Source: Anaerolineae bacterium
Lineage (GTDB): Bacteria > Chloroflexota > Anaerolineae > 4572-78 > J111
Length of the DNA stretch: 64,000 nucleotides
Direction of reading: 5' to 3'
Assembly (NCBI GenBank): GCA_022071955.1
Contig: JAJVIM010000014.1
Coordinates: forward strand, 1-64,000
The translations under genes and the position numbers were made by a program. The notes under the pieces were generated by a model. That model searched no databases, was not told the origin of the DNA, and worked only from the letters and a program-made list of their open reading frames with translations. Positions 45,613-52,869 of the stretch are shown here, in pieces (within the stretch, counting starts at the first letter, position 1; each line of letters begins with the position of its first letter).

Positions 45613-46344
45613 TTAAATATCCAGATCGAGCGAGTCCAGGCTTTCTTCTTCGGCCTTTTCTTCCTTGGCCATGCCCAGCCGGCGGCGGCGTTCTTCTAAC
45701 TGGCTGACCAGCCGTTCGCGGCCAAGCACATCGTCCATTTGGGTGCTCAGGCTTTCGGTGCGCATTTCCATTTCGGCGTCGGCCCGGTCAATGCGTGAGC
45801 GGATTTTGTCGGTGATGCGGGCAATGTCGGAGTCGCCCACGCCGTCGAGCGCGTCCAGCGATTTCATGCTCTTGGCGGCAATCTCTTTGGTTTTGGCCAG
45901 TTCCAGCAACCCGAGCACGTGTTCGCGTTCCTGGCGGATGGTGCGCAGCCGCGATTCCAACTTGAGGCGAGCGCCGGCCAGCTTTTCGGCTTCTTCTTTT
46001 TGGCGCACAAACTGCTGGCGGTATTCATCGGCCAAATCCATTTTAGCGTTGTACTGGCTCTGCGCCGACACGGCCAAATCTTCTTTGCCCAGTTTGAGCA
46101 GCCGGTCAATATCCTGATCCAGCGCTTCGGCTTCGGCCCGAATGGTTTCGTATTTGCGTTTGAGGGTTTTTACCTGCCCCTTAATCGTAATCAGCGCGTC
46201 TTCCAATTCATCCAGGTTGTTTTCAGACTGACGAATGTACTCGTCCAGCACGGCCACCGAGTTTTCGTCCAGCGCCTTGTCAACCATCGCGTGCAAATTG
46301 GCTTTAATCAGCGTTTCAATTTTATCAAAGAAAGATTGGGCCAT
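45613..46344 (-). CDS. pspA: PspA/IM30 (Vipp1) family protein
   Basis: 243 aa, almost entirely coiled coil, as in ESCRT-III-like PspA/IM30 proteins that bind stressed membranes. The N-terminal amphipathic helix (FFDKIETLIKANLHAMVD) and the NSVAVLDEYIRQSENNLDEL segment fit the family. The C-terminal tail is acidic (EEKAEEESLDSLDLDI). ATG 46344 follows AAGGAGG. It has a good promoter divergent from rusA. Confidence 0.93.
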   Translation of the reverse strand: MAQSFFDKIETLIKANLHAMVDKALDENSVAVLDEYIRQSENNLDELEDALITIKGQVKTLKRKYETIRAEAEALDQDIDRLLKLGKEDLAVSAQSQYNAKMDLADEYRQQFVRQKEEAEKLAGARLKLESRLRTIRQEREHVLGLLELAKTKEIAAKSMKSLDALDGVGDSDIARITDKIRSRIDRADAEMEMRTESLSTQMDDVLGRERLVSQLEERRRRLGMAKEEKAEEESLDSLDLDI

Positions 46345-46406
46345 TATCTCGCCTCCTTATCTGGCTCAGCTTGCATTCTTTACGAGGATGGTGGAACTAC
46401 GTTGCA

Positions 46407-46435
46407 ATTATACAACATCCGGGGCAATTTCCCAA
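46407..46435 (-). promoter_or_regulatory. pspA promoter
   Basis: On the minus strand the -35 TTGGGA (46435-46430) and -10 TATAAT (46412-46407) are 17 bp apart. Confidence 0.65.
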
Positions 46436-46446
46436 TTTAAAATGAA

Positions 46447-46475
46447 TTGTCACCACCAAACGGATGTGCTACAAT
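46447..46475 (+). promoter_or_regulatory. rusA promoter
   Basis: The -35 TTGTCA (46447-46452) and -10 TACAAT (46470-46475) are 17 bp apart. Transcription would start only about 13 nt before the ATG, leaving just the ribosome site GAGG (46484-46487). Confidence 0.65.
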
Positions 46476-46494
46476 CTCCCCACGAGGCAACTTT

Positions 46495-46935
46495 ATGAGC
46501 GAGATCAAAAGCGTGCGCTTTACCCTGCCGCTGCCCCCCAGCATCAACAGCCAGTACACCCAGGCCGGCAACCGGCGAGTGCTTTCCAAAGAGCATGTCA
46601 GCTTTAAAAAACAGGTGCGGCACAAAATCCACCTGCTGCGGGTTGATGGCGTTATCACCGATGAATTTATTGCCGCGCTCAACAACGGCTACATCGGCCT
46701 GTTTCTGGATTTTTATTTTGAATCGCCCCTGCGCCGCGATTTGGACGGCGGGCTAAAAATCACCCAGGATTCCCTGCTCGATGCGCTGAGCGTTAACGAC
46801 AACCGCGTGGTTGATATTCATCTGGTCAAACGGATGGACCCCTCGACGCCGCGGGTGGAGGTGGAGCTGGAGGCCATTCCCAGTTGGCAATTTGACGACG
46901 AGTACGTTTACCTGGGCGACGACTCCGGCGCGTGA
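46495..46935 (+). CDS. RusA-family Holliday-junction resolvase
   Basis: 146 aa. RusA-type endonuclease with the N-terminal LPLPPSINSQY motif and the catalytic aspartates in RRDLDGGLKITQDSLLDAL and NDNRVVDIH. E. coli RusA comes from a prophage; here no phage genes surround it, and it may be a housekeeping junction-processing enzyme. ATG 46495 follows GAGG with a 7-nt spacer. The C-terminal tail (QFDDEYVYLGDDSGA) is acidic. Confidence 0.88.
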   Translation: MSEIKSVRFTLPLPPSINSQYTQAGNRRVLSKEHVSFKKQVRHKIHLLRVDGVITDEFIAALNNGYIGLFLDFYFESPLRRDLDGGLKITQDSLLDALSVNDNRVVDIHLVKRMDPSTPRVEVELEAIPSWQFDDEYVYLGDDSGA

Positions 46936-46953
46936 GTGCCGCCGCACTGCAAC

Positions 46954-46978
46954 AAAAAAAACGCGGCTGTCACCGCGC
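46954..46978 (-). terminator. Terminator of the tRNA cluster
   Basis: On the minus strand CGCGG...CCGCG (arms 46977-46973 and 46966-46962) is followed by eight T. It follows tRNA-His directly. Confidence 0.85.
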
Positions 46979-46989
46979 TTTCTCAACTG

Positions 46990-47062
46990 GGTGGCTAGTG
47001 GGGCTCGAACCCACAACCTCCTGGGCCACAACCAGGTGCTCTACCATTGAGCCATAGCCACC
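46990..47062 (-). tRNA. tRNA-His (GTG)
   Basis: Acceptor GTGGCTA/TAGCCAC, a normal D-arm, anticodon loop TTGTGGC (GTG), and T-loop GTTCGAG. The extra 5' G (47062) opposite C73, diagnostic of tRNA-His, is present. CCA is not encoded. Confidence 0.97.
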
Positions 47063-47081
47063 ATATTCCCTTAAACAACAA

Positions 47082-47154
47082 TGCCGCATACGGGATTCGA
47101 ACCCGTGTTACCGCCTTGAGAGGGCGGCGTCCTGGGCCCCTAGACGAATGCGGC
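47082..47154 (-). tRNA. tRNA-Glu (CTC)
   Basis: Acceptor GCCGCAT/ATGCGGC, anticodon stem CCGCC/GGCGG with loop CTCTCAA (anticodon CTC), T-loop GTTCGAA, discriminator A. CCA is not encoded. Confidence 0.96.
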
Positions 47155-47163
47155 GTTACGTAG

Positions 47164-47247
47164 TGCCGAAGGTGGGAGTTGAACCCACACGGGCCAATGC
47201 CCACTACGCCCTGAACGTAGCGCGTCTGCCTGTTCCGCCACTTCGGC
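47164..47247 (-). tRNA. tRNA-Leu (CAG)
   Basis: A class II tRNA with a long variable arm. Acceptor GCCGAAG/CTTCGGC, anticodon stem CTACG/CGTAG with loop TTCAGGG (anticodon CAG), discriminator A. It is first of the three tRNAs in transcription order. Confidence 0.96.
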
Positions 47248-47304
47248 GTGTTCAACTTACAAGCCGCGATTATACTGTACTTTTGGCCGTGAGTCAAGAC
47301 TCGG

Positions 47305-48039
47305 TCATACGGATTCGTTGCCGCTGTTGCGCTGCCGGATGAGTTCAATTTCTTCCTGAATAAAATTGTCAACCAGCAGTTTGTACATGCCTTCCACCAC
47401 ATCCGGGTTAAGGCCGGATGCCTCGGCCAGTTCACGGCGGCGGCGCATTACGGCGTGGTAACGTTCCGGCGCGGGCACATCTTCCGGCCGATTTTTAAAG
47501 TGAGCCACCTGCCGCACGTACTCGGCGCGATTGCCCAGCAGCCGGATCACCTCTTCATCAATTACATCGATGGCGTCGCGGGCGGCCTGTAGGCTGTTTA
47601 CCTGGCGCACCTCAAACCGCTGCGAATGGCTATCGGCGTCAAAATAGGGCGCGTAGGGTTTAATATCGATCACCGGCGAGCCATCCTGCGCATCCAATCC
47701 GCTCACCGTGAGCACCCGGCCATCCACCGCCTCAACGCGGGCCACGGTGGTGCCAATCCGGCTCGGCCGAAACTGGGTGCGGGTGGCAAACACGCCGGCC
47801 AGCGGGTTGGCCGGGTTGTGGCGCGGGTGGAGTTGCAATTCAATCTGGTTGGGCTGAATGCGGTGAAACAGAAACAGCACCAAAATATCAGCGCCCGGCG
47901 ACACCCCCAGCAGGCCCGGCGCAAAGTCCGGCGCAATTTCAATGGTTGACAGTTCGGCGCGCATTTGTTCGGCGGGGGTGTTAGCGGCAAATTTGCCGTT
48001 GACCACGCCGATAATCGGCAGAGTGATGGATTCGGTCAC
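47305..48039 (-). CDS. TrmO-like domain fused to chorismate mutase domain
   Basis: 244 aa. Residues 1 to about 145 match the TrmO/UPF0066 beta-barrel (PIIGVVNG, PGLLGVSPGADILVLFLFHR, RPNP-like HPRHNPANPLAGVFATR, RPSRIG, DGSPVIDIKPYAPYFD), which methylates t6A37 in tRNA. Residues about 155-240 match an AroQ-type chorismate mutase or isochorismate pyruvate lyase helix bundle (IDVIDEEVIRLLGNRAEYVRQVAHFK, VPAPERYHAVMRRRRELAEASGL). Start is GTG 48039 after AAGGAG. The gene lies upstream of a tRNA cluster. Whether both domains are active is not shown. Confidence 0.85.
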   Translation of the reverse strand: MTESITLPIIGVVNGKFAANTPAEQMRAELSTIEIAPDFAPGLLGVSPGADILVLFLFHRIQPNQIELQLHPRHNPANPLAGVFATRTQFRPSRIGTTVARVEAVDGRVLTVSGLDAQDGSPVIDIKPYAPYFDADSHSQRFEVRQVNSLQAARDAIDVIDEEVIRLLGNRAEYVRQVAHFKNRPEDVPAPERYHAVMRRRRELAEASGLNPDVVEGMYKLLVDNFIQEEIELIRQRNSGNESV

Positions 48040-48052
48040 GGTGTTCTCCTTT

Positions 48053-48196
48053 CGAATAGCGAATTGCGAATTGTGAATGTAGGGGCGCTTCGCGAAGCGC
48101 CCCTACGAATTTTTATACGCTCCGACGCTCTGGCAAGAGAGTCCACCCTCAAAAATAATTTCGCCATTCGCTTATTCGCAATTCGCCCATTTTCAC
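48053..48196. repeat. Inverted heptamer arrays flanking a 28-bp palindrome
   Basis: The left array (48053-48078, GCGAATT units) and right array (48159-48189, TTCGCNA units of 7-8 nt) are in inverted orientation. Between them, 48079-48106 is a perfect 28-bp palindrome that recurs identically at 63595-63622. Confidence 0.8.
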
Positions 48197-48222
48197 CGGA
48201 GTGGCCCGAATTGTCAAGCCCG

Positions 48223-48252
48223 TTGTCATTCCGCCCCGGCCTGTGGTAAAAT
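48223..48252 (+). promoter_or_regulatory. Promoter of murF-alr
   Basis: The -35 TTGTCA (48223-48228) and -10 TAAAAT (48247-48252) are separated by 18 bp. Confidence 0.55.
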
Positions 48253-48290
48253 GCGCCGTTACAGGTGTAACCCATCGCACGGAGAAAAAA

Positions 48291-50834
48291 ATGATTTATC
48301 TGCAAGATTTACTCGATGCCACCGGCGGCGAACTGCTCAACGGCACCATCGCCCGCCAGTTTGCCAGCTTCGCCTTCGACTCGCGCCAGCTTGAGCCGGG
48401 CCAGCTTTTTTTGGCCGTGAAAACCGCCACCGGCGACGGCCACGACTACATCGCTTCGGCGCTGGAAAAAGGCGCAACCGGCATTATGTGTGAAAACCGC
48501 GAAGCCGTGCCCCGCACTGCCCGCGTCACCACCCTCATTGTGCCCGATGTGCAGCAGGCGCTCACCGATTACGCCGCCTTTATTTTGCGCAAATACCAGC
48601 CCACTGTTATCGGTATTACCGGCTCGGCCGGCAAAACGGCCACCAAAGACGCCATTGCCGCGGTGCTGCAAAAACGCTTTCAGGTGTTCAAAAATTATCA
48701 AAGCTACAACGGCCGCTACGGGCTGCCCATTGCCCTGGGCCAGCTTGAAGAGCATCACGAAGTGGCCGTGCTGGAAATGGCCAGCGATACGTTTGGCGAG
48801 GTGGCCCATCTGGCCAAAATCACTCAGCCCAAAGTGGGCGTGGTCACCACCATCAACCGGGCGCACATCACCACCTTTGGCAGCCTCAACAACATCGCCG
48901 CCGAAAAAGGCCGCCTCGTTGAAGCGCTGCCGTTCAACGGTTCGGCCATTCTCAACGCCGATGACCCGCGCGTGGCCGGAATGGTGCCGCGCACGCAGGC
49001 CCGGATCATCACCTTTGGCCTCAAACGCGGGGCCGATGTCCGCGCCAGCGACCTAAAAATTTCACCGGAGGGGCTAACTTTTACCCTGCAATACGATGGC
49101 AAAAGTTATCGCAGCAGCACCCCGCTGATTGGCCGGCATCACATTTACGCCATTCTGGCCGCCGTGGCCGTGGGGCTGGTGTTTGATATTCAACCCACCG
49201 TGGCTCTGGCCGCGCTGAAAAATTTGCCGCGCACGCCCGGCCGCATGAATTTGCTGCCCGGCAAAAACGGCACGCTGATTCTGGACGACACCTTCAACGC
49301 CAGCCCGGAAGCGATGCTCGCCGCGCTGGAAACGCTGGCCGAATTTCCCGGCGCTAACAAAATTGCCATTTTGGGCGATATGCCAGATTTGGGCGAAGGC
49401 GAGGAAGAAGCGCACCGGCAGGTGGGCGATTTTGCGGCCACGGTGGTTCACCGGCTGGTAACCAAAGGCGAAGCGGCGCAGCTAATTGGCACGGCCGCGC
49501 TGGAGCGCGTGAGCGGGCTGGGCAAACACGCCGTCCACGTTACCTTTACCAGCGACGACGCCGCCGCCGCCGCGCAGGATTTGCTTTCGCCGGATACGGT
49601 GATTCTGGTAAAAGGCGGCCCGGCGGCGCGGATGGAACGAGTCGTCGAACGGCTGCTGGACAATCCCCGCGTCGATCACTGGAAGCTGGTGCGGCAGGAA
49701 GCCGGCTGGCAGCAGGTGCGCTCGGAGCAGCCGGCCCGCCCCACCTGGGTAGAAATCGATCTGGAGGCGGTGGCCAACAACGTGCGCCAGCTTGTTGAAA
49801 TTGTGTCGCCGGCCAAAATTATGGCCATTCTCAAAGCCGATGCCTACGGCCACGGCATGGTCAAAGTTGCCCGCACAGTGCTCAACAACGGCGGCAGTTG
49901 GGTGGGCGTGGCCACGTTGGGCGAGGCCATCAAACTGCGCAAAAGCGGCATCGACGCGCCAATTTTGGTGCTGAGCTACATGCCCGCCTGGCAGGCCCAC
50001 GAAGCCATTCGCTACAACGTGAGCGCCACCATTTTTACCGAGGAGTTGGCCCGCGCCTTTAGCCAGGCCGGCGAAGATTTGAACACCAAGGCGCTGGCTC
50101 ACATTAAAGTTGACAGCGGCATGGGCCGGCTGGGACTGCTGCCGGAACAGGTGCCGTCGTTTATGGAGAAGCTGGCCCGCCTGCCCGGCTTGCGGGTTGA
50201 AGGGATGTACACCCACTTTGGCACCGCCGATGACGACGTGCCTTACGCCCGCGAGCAGTTGCGCCGTTTTAACGAGCTGCTGGCCCAACTGGATGCCGCC
50301 GGGCTGCGCCCGCCGCTGGTGCATGCGGCCAACACCGCCGGCCTGCTCAACCTGCCGGACGCTCGCTTTGATATGGTCCGGCCCGGCATTGGGTTGTACG
50401 GCCTGCCGCCGAGCGCCAATTCGCCGCTGCCGGCAGGTTTTCGGCCGGCGCTCACGTTCAAAAGCACGGTGGGGCAGGTAAAAACGCTGCCGGCGGACAG
50501 CCCCATTGGTTACGGGGCCACCTATCGCACCCAGGGCGAAGAGACCATCGCCATTATTCCGGTTGGCTACGCCGATGGCTTTCGGCGGGCGCCGCGCACC
50601 TGGGGCGAGGTGTTGGTTAAAGGGCAGCGCGCCCCGCTGGTGGGCCGGGTGAGCATGGACCAGAGCGCCATCAACGTGACGCATATTCCCAACGTGCGCC
50701 AGGGCGATGAAGTGGTGCTGATTGGCCGCCAGGGCAGCGAGGAGATCACCGCCGAAGAAGTGGCGGCCAACCTGGGCACCATCAATTACGAAGTGGTCAG
50801 CGAACTGTTGGCGCGGATTCCGCGGGTATCGTAA
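48291..50834 (+). CDS. MurF-Alr fusion: D-Ala-D-Ala-adding enzyme / alanine racemase
   Basis: 848 aa. Residues 1 to about 455 are MurF (UDP-MurNAc-tripeptide:D-Ala-D-Ala ligase): GITGSAGKTATKD ATP loop near 110, EMASDTFGEVAHL and DDTFNASPEAM segments. Residues about 480-848 are alanine racemase: PLP Lys in AILKADAYGHGM (near 525), HIKVDSGMGRLG, MYTHFGTADDD, and catalytic tyrosine in IGYGATYRT. The fusion couples D-alanine production to its use in peptidoglycan. Such fusions are known in Bacteroidetes. ATG 48291 follows GGAG. Confidence 0.93.
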   Translation: MIYLQDLLDATGGELLNGTIARQFASFAFDSRQLEPGQLFLAVKTATGDGHDYIASALEKGATGIMCENREAVPRTARVTTLIVPDVQQALTDYAAFILRKYQPTVIGITGSAGKTATKDAIAAVLQKRFQVFKNYQSYNGRYGLPIALGQLEEHHEVAVLEMASDTFGEVAHLAKITQPKVGVVTTINRAHITTFGSLNNIAAEKGRLVEALPFNGSAILNADDPRVAGMVPRTQARIITFGLKRGADVRASDLKISPEGLTFTLQYDGKSYRSSTPLIGRHHIYAILAAVAVGLVFDIQPTVALAALKNLPRTPGRMNLLPGKNGTLILDDTFNASPEAMLAALETLAEFPGANKIAILGDMPDLGEGEEEAHRQVGDFAATVVHRLVTKGEAAQLIGTAALERVSGLGKHAVHVTFTSDDAAAAAQDLLSPDTVILVKGGPAARMERVVERLLDNPRVDHWKLVRQEAGWQQVRSEQPARPTWVEIDLEAVANNVRQLVEIVSPAKIMAILKADAYGHGMVKVARTVLNNGGSWVGVATLGEAIKLRKSGIDAPILVLSYMPAWQAHEAIRYNVSATIFTEELARAFSQAGEDLNTKALAHIKVDSGMGRLGLLPEQVPSFMEKLARLPGLRVEGMYTHFGTADDDVPYAREQLRRFNELLAQLDAAGLRPPLVHAANTAGLLNLPDARFDMVRPGIGLYGLPPSANSPLPAGFRPALTFKSTVGQVKTLPADSPIGYGATYRTQGEETIAIIPVGYADGFRRAPRTWGEVLVKGQRAPLVGRVSMDQSAINVTHIPNVRQGDEVVLIGRQGSEEITAEEVAANLGTINYEVVSELLARIPRVS

Positions 50835-50836
50835 AC

Positions 50837-52396
50837 CTATTCTACCCGCACCAGTTTGACGGGCGTTTTGGCCCGCAAATCGTACAAATCCGGGCGGCGA
50901 TCATACAGCGGGCGGGTATTGCCCACCTCCCGGTGCACGGCCAGGCTGGTTAAATCCAGATCGGCAATGACCACCGTTTCGGTGTTGGGTTCGGCTTCGC
51001 CGGCGGTGGCGTTGAGCGGAAATTGAAAATCGCTGGGGGTGAATACCGCCGCCTGCCCGTAGTTGATCAAATACGTGCGGATGGGCAAATTGCCCACGTT
51101 GCCGGCCAGCACCACGTAAATTGAATTTTCAACGGCGCGGGCCTGGGCCGTAAAGCGGACCCGATTGTAGGCTTTGCGCTCGTCGGTGCTGAAGGGCACA
51201 AACAGCACTTCGGTCCCGGCCTGGGTGAGCAGCCGGGTGGCTTCGGGAAATTCAACATCGTAACACACCTGAATGGCAATCCGGCCCAGCGACGTATCAA
51301 ACACTTGCATCGACTCGCCGGGGCGAATATCCCACACTTTGCGCTCGCTGGGGGTGATGTGCAGTTTGTCCTGCGTGTACACATTGCCGCCGGGTGAAAA
51401 CAGGTGAGCCACGTTGTAAATGCCTTCGGCGCGGCGGACCGGGTGCGATCCGCCAATGATGTGCAAATTATGTTTGATGGCCAGCCGGGTGAACATCTCC
51501 AGATAGCGGTCGGTCAGGTCAGCCAGGGCGGCCACAGATTGGTGCGAGTCCCAATCCGGCGGCATCGTGCTGAACAACTGGGCTGTAAAAAATTCGGGCA
51601 GCAGTAAAAAGTGGCAGTGGTAGGTGTCGGCGGTATCCACAAAAAAAGAAACGCTCCGTTCAAACTCTTCCCAGGATGAAATAGCGCGCATAAGATACTG
51701 CGCGGCGCAAACCCGGATTTTACGCACCGGCCGGTGCAGCGGCGCGGCGGCAATTTTGCGCCGCTCCGGTTTGTAATCGGGATTGGGCATTTCCAGCAGC
51801 GTGCTGTAGTTGAGGCTGGAATCATCCCACACAAAATCCAGCAGCACCCGTTTAACGTAATAACCGGCCCGCAAATGCATATTCAGCGCCGGGTCAAAAA
51901 TTTTGCCTGCCGTTGCCTCGCGCACGTACTCTTCGGCGGTCAGTTTGCCGGCGAACTCGTTGTAGCCCGGAATCCGGCCAAAAGCGAGAGTGCGGCGCAG
52001 ATTGTATCGCTTCATTAACCTGCGGCGCTGCTTGTACAGCAGCTTGGAAATACCCTGCCCCCGAAAATCGGGATGCACGGCGATGTCGGCCCCGTAGAGG
52101 GTGTCGCCGCCGGGGGTGTGCGAACTGAACGTGCCCACGCCGGTAATTTCCGGGTAGGTGTACTGGGCGTCGTCGTCTAGCTGCACAATCAGCGCGGTGG
52201 CATAGCCTACAATTTGGCCCTCAACCTCGGCCAAAAACTGGCCCTCCGGGAAGGCGGCTAGCTGCATCTCGTATTTGCGGGCATTGTAGTGGCCGCCATC
52301 TTCGGCGTAATCCGGGTAGGCGGCTCGATGGCAGACCACGATCCCGGGGATGTCTTCTGGCTGCCAGCGCCGTACTTTAACTTTGGGTTTGGTCAT
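50837..52396 (-). CDS. GNAT acetyltransferase-nitrilase (carbon-nitrogen hydrolase) fusion
   Basis: 519 aa. Residues about 1-210 form a GNAT domain (AVHPDFRGQGISKLLYKQRR acetyl-CoA loop). Residues about 225-519 form a nitrilase-fold amidohydrolase with catalytic Glu (LLLPEFF), Lys (QDKLHITPSE) and Cys (QVCYDVEFPE). The layout matches the known bifunctional family that includes B. subtilis YhcX. It may hydrolyse an omega-amide and acetylate the product, but the substrate is unknown. ATG 52396 follows AAGGAG with an 8-nt spacer. It converges with murF-alr, 2 bp apart. Confidence 0.9.
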   Translation of the reverse strand: MTKPKVKVRRWQPEDIPGIVVCHRAAYPDYAEDGGHYNARKYEMQLAAFPEGQFLAEVEGQIVGYATALIVQLDDDAQYTYPEITGVGTFSSHTPGGDTLYGADIAVHPDFRGQGISKLLYKQRRRLMKRYNLRRTLAFGRIPGYNEFAGKLTAEEYVREATAGKIFDPALNMHLRAGYYVKRVLLDFVWDDSSLNYSTLLEMPNPDYKPERRKIAAAPLHRPVRKIRVCAAQYLMRAISSWEEFERSVSFFVDTADTYHCHFLLLPEFFTAQLFSTMPPDWDSHQSVAALADLTDRYLEMFTRLAIKHNLHIIGGSHPVRRAEGIYNVAHLFSPGGNVYTQDKLHITPSERKVWDIRPGESMQVFDTSLGRIAIQVCYDVEFPEATRLLTQAGTEVLFVPFSTDERKAYNRVRFTAQARAVENSIYVVLAGNVGNLPIRTYLINYGQAAVFTPSDFQFPLNATAGEAEPNTETVVIADLDLTSLAVHREVGNTRPLYDRRPDLYDLRAKTPVKLVRVE

Positions 52397-52467
52397 TGTG
52401 TTACTCCTTAATTTAATGTGCCATGTATTGTGGTGAAAAACGGGCAATTTGCCAAGTGGCCTTTAAA

Positions 52468-52620
52468 GTGAGTTCGGTGGGTGAGTTTAAGTTTTGAGTT
52501 TTAAGGTTTGAGTTTCCCATAGGGGGCCTTTGGCTCTGAGTTCGTGTTGCGTCGTTCGTCACTCGCAGTGTCGCAGTGTCGCAATTCGTAAATCGTAAAT
52601 CCAAAATCGTCATTCGCCAC
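52468..52620. repeat. Heptamer arrays
   Basis: Two unit types follow each other: AGTTTTG/AGTTTTA/AGGTTTG (52483-52517) and TTCGTCA/TGTCGCA/AATCGTA (52541-52616), both in 7-bp phase with one 8-nt slip. Confidence 0.8.
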
Positions 52621-52789
52621 CGGGTAGTGGTTAAAAGGTAAGTGATACTCATGTCATTAGTATGATAAAGCGACGAAAAATCCCTGAAACTTGGCTTTGC
52701 AAACCGTCTCCGCAGAGATTCTTCGCTCCTTTCGTCGCTCAGAATGACATACCGCGGGTCCTCATCACTTACAACTTCACCACTATCCG
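52621..52789. mobile_element. MITE-like element 2 (about 169 bp)
   Basis: Terminal inverted repeats of about 25 bp (20 of 25 identical, starting CGG[GA]TAGTGG and ending GTAAGTGAT) are flanked by CCAC on both sides (52617-52620 and 52790-52793). Further inverted blocks inside (ATGTCATT and AGCGACGAAA) allow one long hairpin. There is no coding capacity. Confidence 0.65.
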
Positions 52790-52808
52790 CCACTGAATAC
52801 TCTATTTT

Positions 52809-52836
52809 TTGTGACCCCTTTGAGCGCAAGTATAAT
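52809..52836 (+). promoter_or_regulatory. Promoter of the DUF3048 lipoprotein gene
   Basis: The -35 TTGTGA (52809-52814) and -10 TATAAT (52831-52836) are separated by 16 bp, 34 bp upstream of the ATG. Confidence 0.65.
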
Positions 52837-52869
52837 AAAGGCAAATTTTGCCCGGGTTTGGAGAAAACG

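Larger units (their letters stand above)
52397..52869. other. Repeat-filled gap (473 bp) between divergent genes
   Basis: From left to right it holds a heptamer array (about 52468-52620), a MITE-like element (52621-52789) and the promoter of the DUF3048 gene. I see no gene in it. Confidence 0.75.

Noticed and set aside
46495-47247. Prophage or integrated element at the tRNA cluster (RusA plus tRNAs)
   Set aside because: No integrase, attachment repeats or phage structural genes are present. The genes on both sides are ordinary housekeeping genes.
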